A DNA stretch of 38,926 nucleotides. Origin: Rhodanobacter sp. (GTDB lineage: Bacteria; Pseudomonadota; Gammaproteobacteria; Xanthomonadales; Rhodanobacteraceae). The stretch lies in NCBI GenBank assembly GCA_004322005.1, contig SCRF01000053.1, positions 1 through 38,926 of the forward strand, written 5' to 3'. Position numbers and translations under genes: made by a program. Shown here one piece after another: positions 36,098 to 38,926 of the stretch (position 1 is its first letter; each line of letters begins with the position of its first letter). The notes below the pieces were generated by a model. The model was not told where the DNA came from, ran no database searches, and saw only the letters and a list, made by a program, of their open reading frames with translations.

Positions 36098-36126
36098 ATT
36101 ATGCCGGGTTCGGCGCAGGTGGTCGA
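36098..36126 (-). promoter_or_regulatory. Possible promoter of tRNA-Leu
   Basis: CATAAT (36103-36098) and TCGACC (36126-36121) with 17 nt between, 13 bases before the mature 5' end. The -35 match is weak (four of six). Confidence 0.4.
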
Positions 36127-36130
36127 GACC

Positions 36131-36240
36131 TGTGGAGCGCACCCTGTGCGCGAATACTCTTGCCGGCTCAGACCAAGAGCATTCGCGCACAGGGTGCGCT
36201 CCTACGTGTGCCGAGAACCGGGTGGTTCGAGATTCCCTCG
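36131..36240. repeat. REP pair plus flank motif
   Basis: Arms tgtggagcgcaccctgtgc and gcacagggtgcgctcctac form a pair at 36131-36206. The flank motif aaccgggtggttcgagattc follows at 36216-36240; its end is shared with the inverted copy at 8683. It lies between tRNA-Leu and the end of metX. Confidence 0.82.
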
Positions 36241-36252
36241 GCGGCGTGGCGG

Positions 36253-37380
36253 TCAGGCGGCTGACAGCCGACCCAGGAATCCGCCGATCGCCCGGCTGTA
36301 GTTGGCGATGTCGACCAGGAAGGCGTCGTGCCCTTGCGGCGAATCCAGCGCCACGAACTCCACCTTGGCGCCGGCCGCTTCCAGGCCTTCGGCGATCTGC
36401 TCCTGCTGCTGCAGCGGGAACAGGATGTCGGTGCTGACGCCGATCACCATGGCCCGTTCGATATGGATGCGCTTGAGGCCTTCGAGTACGCTGCCGTGGC
36501 CGTATTCGGCGATGTCGAACCAGTCGCTGGCGCGCGACAGGTAGAGGTAGCAGTTGGGGTCGAAGTTGCGCACGAAGCGTCGGGCGTGGCCTTCGAGGTA
36601 GGACTCGACCTGGAATTCGCGTCCGAACGGTTCGTCCTCACGCTGCTCCGGATCGAGCCGGATGCGCGCAAAGCGACCGTTCCATTCCATCGCCGAGCGA
36701 TAGGTGATCACGCCCAGCTTGCGCGCGATGCTCATGCCGATGTCGGGGTAGTGGCTGCCTTCCTCGGCGTGGATGTCGTAGTTGCCCTCGTTCCAGCGGG
36801 GGTCCAGCCGGATCGCCTCGCGCTGCAGCGAGCGGATCGCGATCGCGAACGGCTGCGCCTGCGGGGCGGTATCCACGCTGATGTGCGCGCGCACGCTGCC
36901 GGGGTGCAGCAGCATGTAGGCCAGTGCGCTCATGCCGCCCATCGAGCAGCCGATCAGGCACGCCAGTTGCGCGATGCCGAGGCTGTTGATCACGGCGTGC
37001 GCCGCGTTGGCCACGTCTTCCAGCGCCAGTTCCGGGAAGCTCAGCCGGTAGGCCTTGCCGGTGGCCGGGTCGATCGAGGCGGGGCAGGTCGAGCCCTTGT
37101 CGCTGCCCAGCGAATTCACGCAGATCACGAACCAGCGTGAGGTGTCGATCGCCTTGCCCGGACCGATCATCGCCTCCCACCAGCCCGGTGTCGGGTCGTC
37201 CGCATTGGAGGCCGCGTGCGCGCTGGGCGACAGGCCGGTAAGGATCAGCACGGCATTGTCGCGGGACGGATTCAATTCGCCCCAGGTCTCGTAGGCGACG
37301 TGCGCGCCATGCAGCACCCCACCTCGCTTCATGGCAAACGGCGAGGGCAGGGCCAGATAACGCCGCGCATCCGAACCCAT
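36253..37380 (-). CDS. metX: MetX-family homoserine/serine O-acyltransferase
   Basis: 375-residue alpha/beta-hydrolase acyltransferase. The catalytic triad is Ser146 in GCSMGGM, Asp318 in STDILFP and His351 in GHDAF. The segment PGWWEAMIGPGKAIDT (65-80) and VCVNSLGSxxGSTxPASxDPATG (about 86-108) are family hallmarks. MetX proteins acetylate or succinylate homoserine for methionine synthesis, but related Xanthomonadales enzymes have been reported to succinylate serine for cysteine synthesis; the acyl donor and acceptor cannot be decided by eye. The start at ATG 37380 overlaps the ccmI stop by one base (TGATG), so translation is coupled to ccmI. A TTG immediately before it is rejected. Transcription probably starts upstream of ccmH, outside the window. 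Confidence 0.9.
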   Translation of the reverse strand: MGSDARRYLALPSPFAMKRGGVLHGAHVAYETWGELNPSRDNAVLILTGLSPSAHAASNADDPTPGWWEAMIGPGKAIDTSRWFVICVNSLGSDKGSTCPASIDPATGKAYRLSFPELALEDVANAAHAVINSLGIAQLACLIGCSMGGMSALAYMLLHPGSVRAHISVDTAPQAQPFAIAIRSLQREAIRLDPRWNEGNYDIHAEEGSHYPDIGMSIARKLGVITYRSAMEWNGRFARIRLDPEQREDEPFGREFQVESYLEGHARRFVRNFDPNCYLYLSRASDWFDIAEYGHGSVLEGLKRIHIERAMVIGVSTDILFPLQQQEQIAEGLEAAGAKVEFVALDSPQGHDAFLVDIANYSRAIGGFLGRLSAA

Positions 37381-38432
37381 CAATGCACCTTGTCGATGCG
37401 AATCTCGATCGGGGTCTTGCGATCGACGGCGACGACGCCGGCATTGCCTTCGAGATCGCCGGGCTGCGCGGTCGGTTCGCCGCTGTGGCTGATCCGTGCG
37501 CCGACAAACACCTTGGTCGCCGAGGAGAGCTTCAGCGCCGGCGTCATCGCCATGGCGTCGGACAGCGTGACGGTGACCGGCAGCCTGCCGGCGTCAAGCT
37601 TGGCGACTGCCAGCGGCATCGGCGGGCCATGCTCGGCACGGGCGAAGACGAACAAGGTATCCGCGGGACGCAGTTTGGCCTTCAATGCCGGTGCCAGCGA
37701 CACCTGTACTTCCAGCGTCGCGCCTTGCGGGGCTGTGGCTGTCGCGGTGGTGGATGCCTCTGCCGGCGCGCCGCTGGCGCGGGCATCGGCCAGGGTGATT
37801 TGCCCGGCAACCGCCTTGGCGACCTCCGAGCCCGGTTCCAGCTGTTTCTGCAGCAGGCGCCAGGTGGCAGCTGCATCGCGGTAGTCGGCACGCTGGAAGT
37901 CGCTGACGCCGAGCAGCCACAACCCGCGTTGACTGTCCGGCTGCAACAGCACGGCTTGCTTGAGCAGTTTGCGTGCGCGCTCACCGATAACGTGGTTCTT
38001 GCTCACCAGCGCATCGGTCTCGGCCCAGCCGACCATCGCGTCGGGGTTGTTGGCGTCGAGCTTCAGTATGTGGTCATAGGCATCGTGTGCCTCGGCGGAG
38101 TGGTGCAGCATGCTGCTGGTCTGCGCCAGCAGCATCCAGGCCTGGATATCGTCCGGTTTCTCCGCCAGATGCGCGCGCAACTGGGCGACCGCCTCCTGCA
38201 TGGTGATCGATTTTCCGGCCTGGTGCGCGACCCCGTCGAGCGCGATCGGCGTACCGACCAGCAGGTACAGGCTGGCAGTGGCCAGTGGCAAGGCAAGAGC
38301 GATGACCAGGATCAGCACGAAGGCGCTGCGCGGGCGACCCGAACGGCGTCCCTCGCGTATCAATGGCAGCAACAAGGCGACCAGCGCCACAGCGATCATC
38401 ACTGCGGCGGCTACGTAAAAAACGATTTTCAC
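37380..38432 (-). CDS. ccmI: Cytochrome c biogenesis protein CcmI
   Basis: 350-residue membrane protein. Two hydrophobic helices (about 5-25 and 38-58) flank a short basic cytoplasmic loop (REGRRSGRPR), followed by a periplasmic TPR region (about 75-200: AQLRAHLAEKPDDIQAWMLLAQ, AYDHILKLDANNPDAMVGWAE) and a C-terminal beta-rich domain (about 235-350). CcmI (CycH) delivers apocytochrome c to the CcmF-CcmH heme lyase in System I maturation; the TPR binds the apocytochrome C-terminus. It overlaps ccmH by four bases (ATGA) and metX by one base, so three genes are translationally linked. Confidence 0.92.
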   Translation of the reverse strand: MKIVFYVAAAVMIAVALVALLLPLIREGRRSGRPRSAFVLILVIALALPLATASLYLLVGTPIALDGVAHQAGKSITMQEAVAQLRAHLAEKPDDIQAWMLLAQTSSMLHHSAEAHDAYDHILKLDANNPDAMVGWAETDALVSKNHVIGERARKLLKQAVLLQPDSQRGLWLLGVSDFQRADYRDAAATWRLLQKQLEPGSEVAKAVAGQITLADARASGAPAEASTTATATAPQGATLEVQVSLAPALKAKLRPADTLFVFARAEHGPPMPLAVAKLDAGRLPVTVTLSDAMAMTPALKLSSATKVFVGARISHSGEPTAQPGDLEGNAGVVAVDRKTPIEIRIDKVH

Positions 38433-38908
38433 CAGTCATCCTCGTTATCGGTCGGTGCCTGCCCAGCCGGTGCCTGGGCGGTGGTGCCGGCATCCCGGCT
38501 GCGCCTGCGGATGGCGATGACTACCACCGCAGCGCCAGCGAGCAGGATCAGCAGGGGGCCGAACCACAACAGTAGGGTGTCGGCTTGCAATGGCGGGTCG
38601 TACAGCACGAAATCGGAGTAGCGCGCGACCAGGTATTGCTTGATCTGCTTGTCGCTGCGGCCCTGCTGCATCTGCTGGAACACGTCCAGCCGAAGATCAC
38701 GGGCCAGCTCGGCGTTGGAGTCGGCAATCGTCTCGTTCTGGCAGACCAGACAGCGCAACTGGCTGGTGAGGTGCTGGAAACGCACTTTTTCGGCGTGGTT
38801 CTTGAACGGCAGTGGCTGAATCGCCTGGCTGTGCGCCACGCTTGTGAATGCCAGCATCGCCACCAGCAGAAACCGTAGGAGCGCGCTCGCGCGCGATGCT
38901 CTTGTCAA
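38429..38908 (-). CDS. ccmH: Cytochrome c biogenesis protein CcmH (5' end uncertain)
   Basis: About 159 residues as drawn. The mature part has the redox motif LRCLVCQN (Cys53, Cys56), the DLRLDVFQQMQQGRSDKQIKQYLVARYSDFVLYDPP region (about 72-107) typical of CcmH/CycL, and one C-terminal membrane helix (about 112-132). CcmH reduces or holds the apocytochrome CxxCH cysteines for heme attachment in the periplasm. The start is unclear: the drawn start is a TTG at 38908 without ribosome-binding site, and the frame stays open to the window edge. The first 12 or so codons (TRASRASALLR) are REP sequence; without them the signal peptide would be too short. GTG 38863 and ATG 38857 are internal alternatives. 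Confidence 0.82.
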   Translation of the reverse strand: MTRASRASALLRFLLVAMLAFTSVAHSQAIQPLPFKNHAEKVRFQHLTSQLRCLVCQNETIADSNAELARDLRLDVFQQMQQGRSDKQIKQYLVARYSDFVLYDPPLQADTLLLWFGPLLILLAGAAVVVIAIRRRSRDAGTTAQAPAGQAPTDNEDDW

Positions 38909-38926
38909 TGGTGGAAGAGCAAGAGC
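38875..38926. repeat. REP overlapping the ccmH start, cut by the window end
   Basis: The left arm cgtaggagcgcgctcgcgcgc followed by gatgctcttg is complete; the inverted partner appears to begin with agagcaagagc at the window edge. The stem GCGCGC/GCGCGC matches the version at 16738. It is read through as the start of the ccmH signal peptide. Confidence 0.75.

Overview
This window looks like a chromosomal segment of a GC-rich gammaproteobacterium of the Xanthomonadales, most likely Rhodanobacteraceae (Rhodanobacter or Dyella type). The signs are the protein set (ccmI-ccmH followed by metX, ppk1, rnd, mprF, selO, OPT transporter) and many GTAG-type REP palindromes between genes. This placement is inference; there is no rRNA gene to anchor it. 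The content is mostly housekeeping. I see no prophage, insertion sequence, transposase, CRISPR array or recognisable defence island.

Layout. 0-7 kb, minus strand: three exported proteins in a row, namely an M14 metallopeptidase, an S9 serine peptidase and an uncharacterised secreted protein with a ChaN/TraB/EreA-like motif. 6.8-10 kb: a small oxidoreductase-like protein, a 5'-truncated RidA remnant, an extended SDR, a 33-residue lysine-rich protein and a pseudouridine-synthase homologue that lacks the catalytic aspartate. 10-14.5 kb: a RIO-type kinase, then a translationally coupled mprF and AcvB/VirJ-like hydrolase pair, which would make and break aminoacyl-phosphatidylglycerol. 14.6-20.4 kb: OPT transporter, yaeQ, an FKBP lipoprotein, rsmC and rsuA (two 16S rRNA modification enzymes), and a YkgJ-type cysteine-cluster protein. 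20.5-25.9 kb: selO, tRNA-Arg(CCT), an ALDH7-family dehydrogenase, a DUF4190-like membrane protein, an SDR and a methyltransferase. 25.9-32 kb: pyrD and murB (overlapping), an MFS exporter and ppk1. 32-36 kb: a decayed S9 peptidase remnant, tRNA-Ala(CGC) with a clear promoter and terminator, rnd, and a membrane-anchored SUMF1/FGE-fold protein without the FGE cysteines. 36-38.9 kb: tRNA-Leu(CAA), metX, ccmI and ccmH; the last three are linked by overlapping stop and start codons, with ccmH running to the window edge.

The most unusual material is the repeat layer. About fourteen REP sites share the frame GTAGGAGC-stem-GA(A)TGCTC, while their stems occur in at least six sequence versions with compensatory changes. 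Three genes (AcvB/VirJ-like, ykgJ-like, murB) stop exactly at the TAG inside the REP GTAG signature. One gene (ridA) has lost its 5' end at a REP, an S9 peptidase remnant ends at one, and ccmH appears to take the start of its signal peptide from one. A short extra motif (GGGTTnTTCGAG) accompanies several REPs, and a separate nested inverted repeat of about 160 bp lies upstream of the SUMF1-fold gene. Other notable points are four in-frame ATGs spaced exactly 21 nt apart at the murB start, and the two homologues (pseudouridine synthase, SUMF1 fold) that lack their families' catalytic residues.
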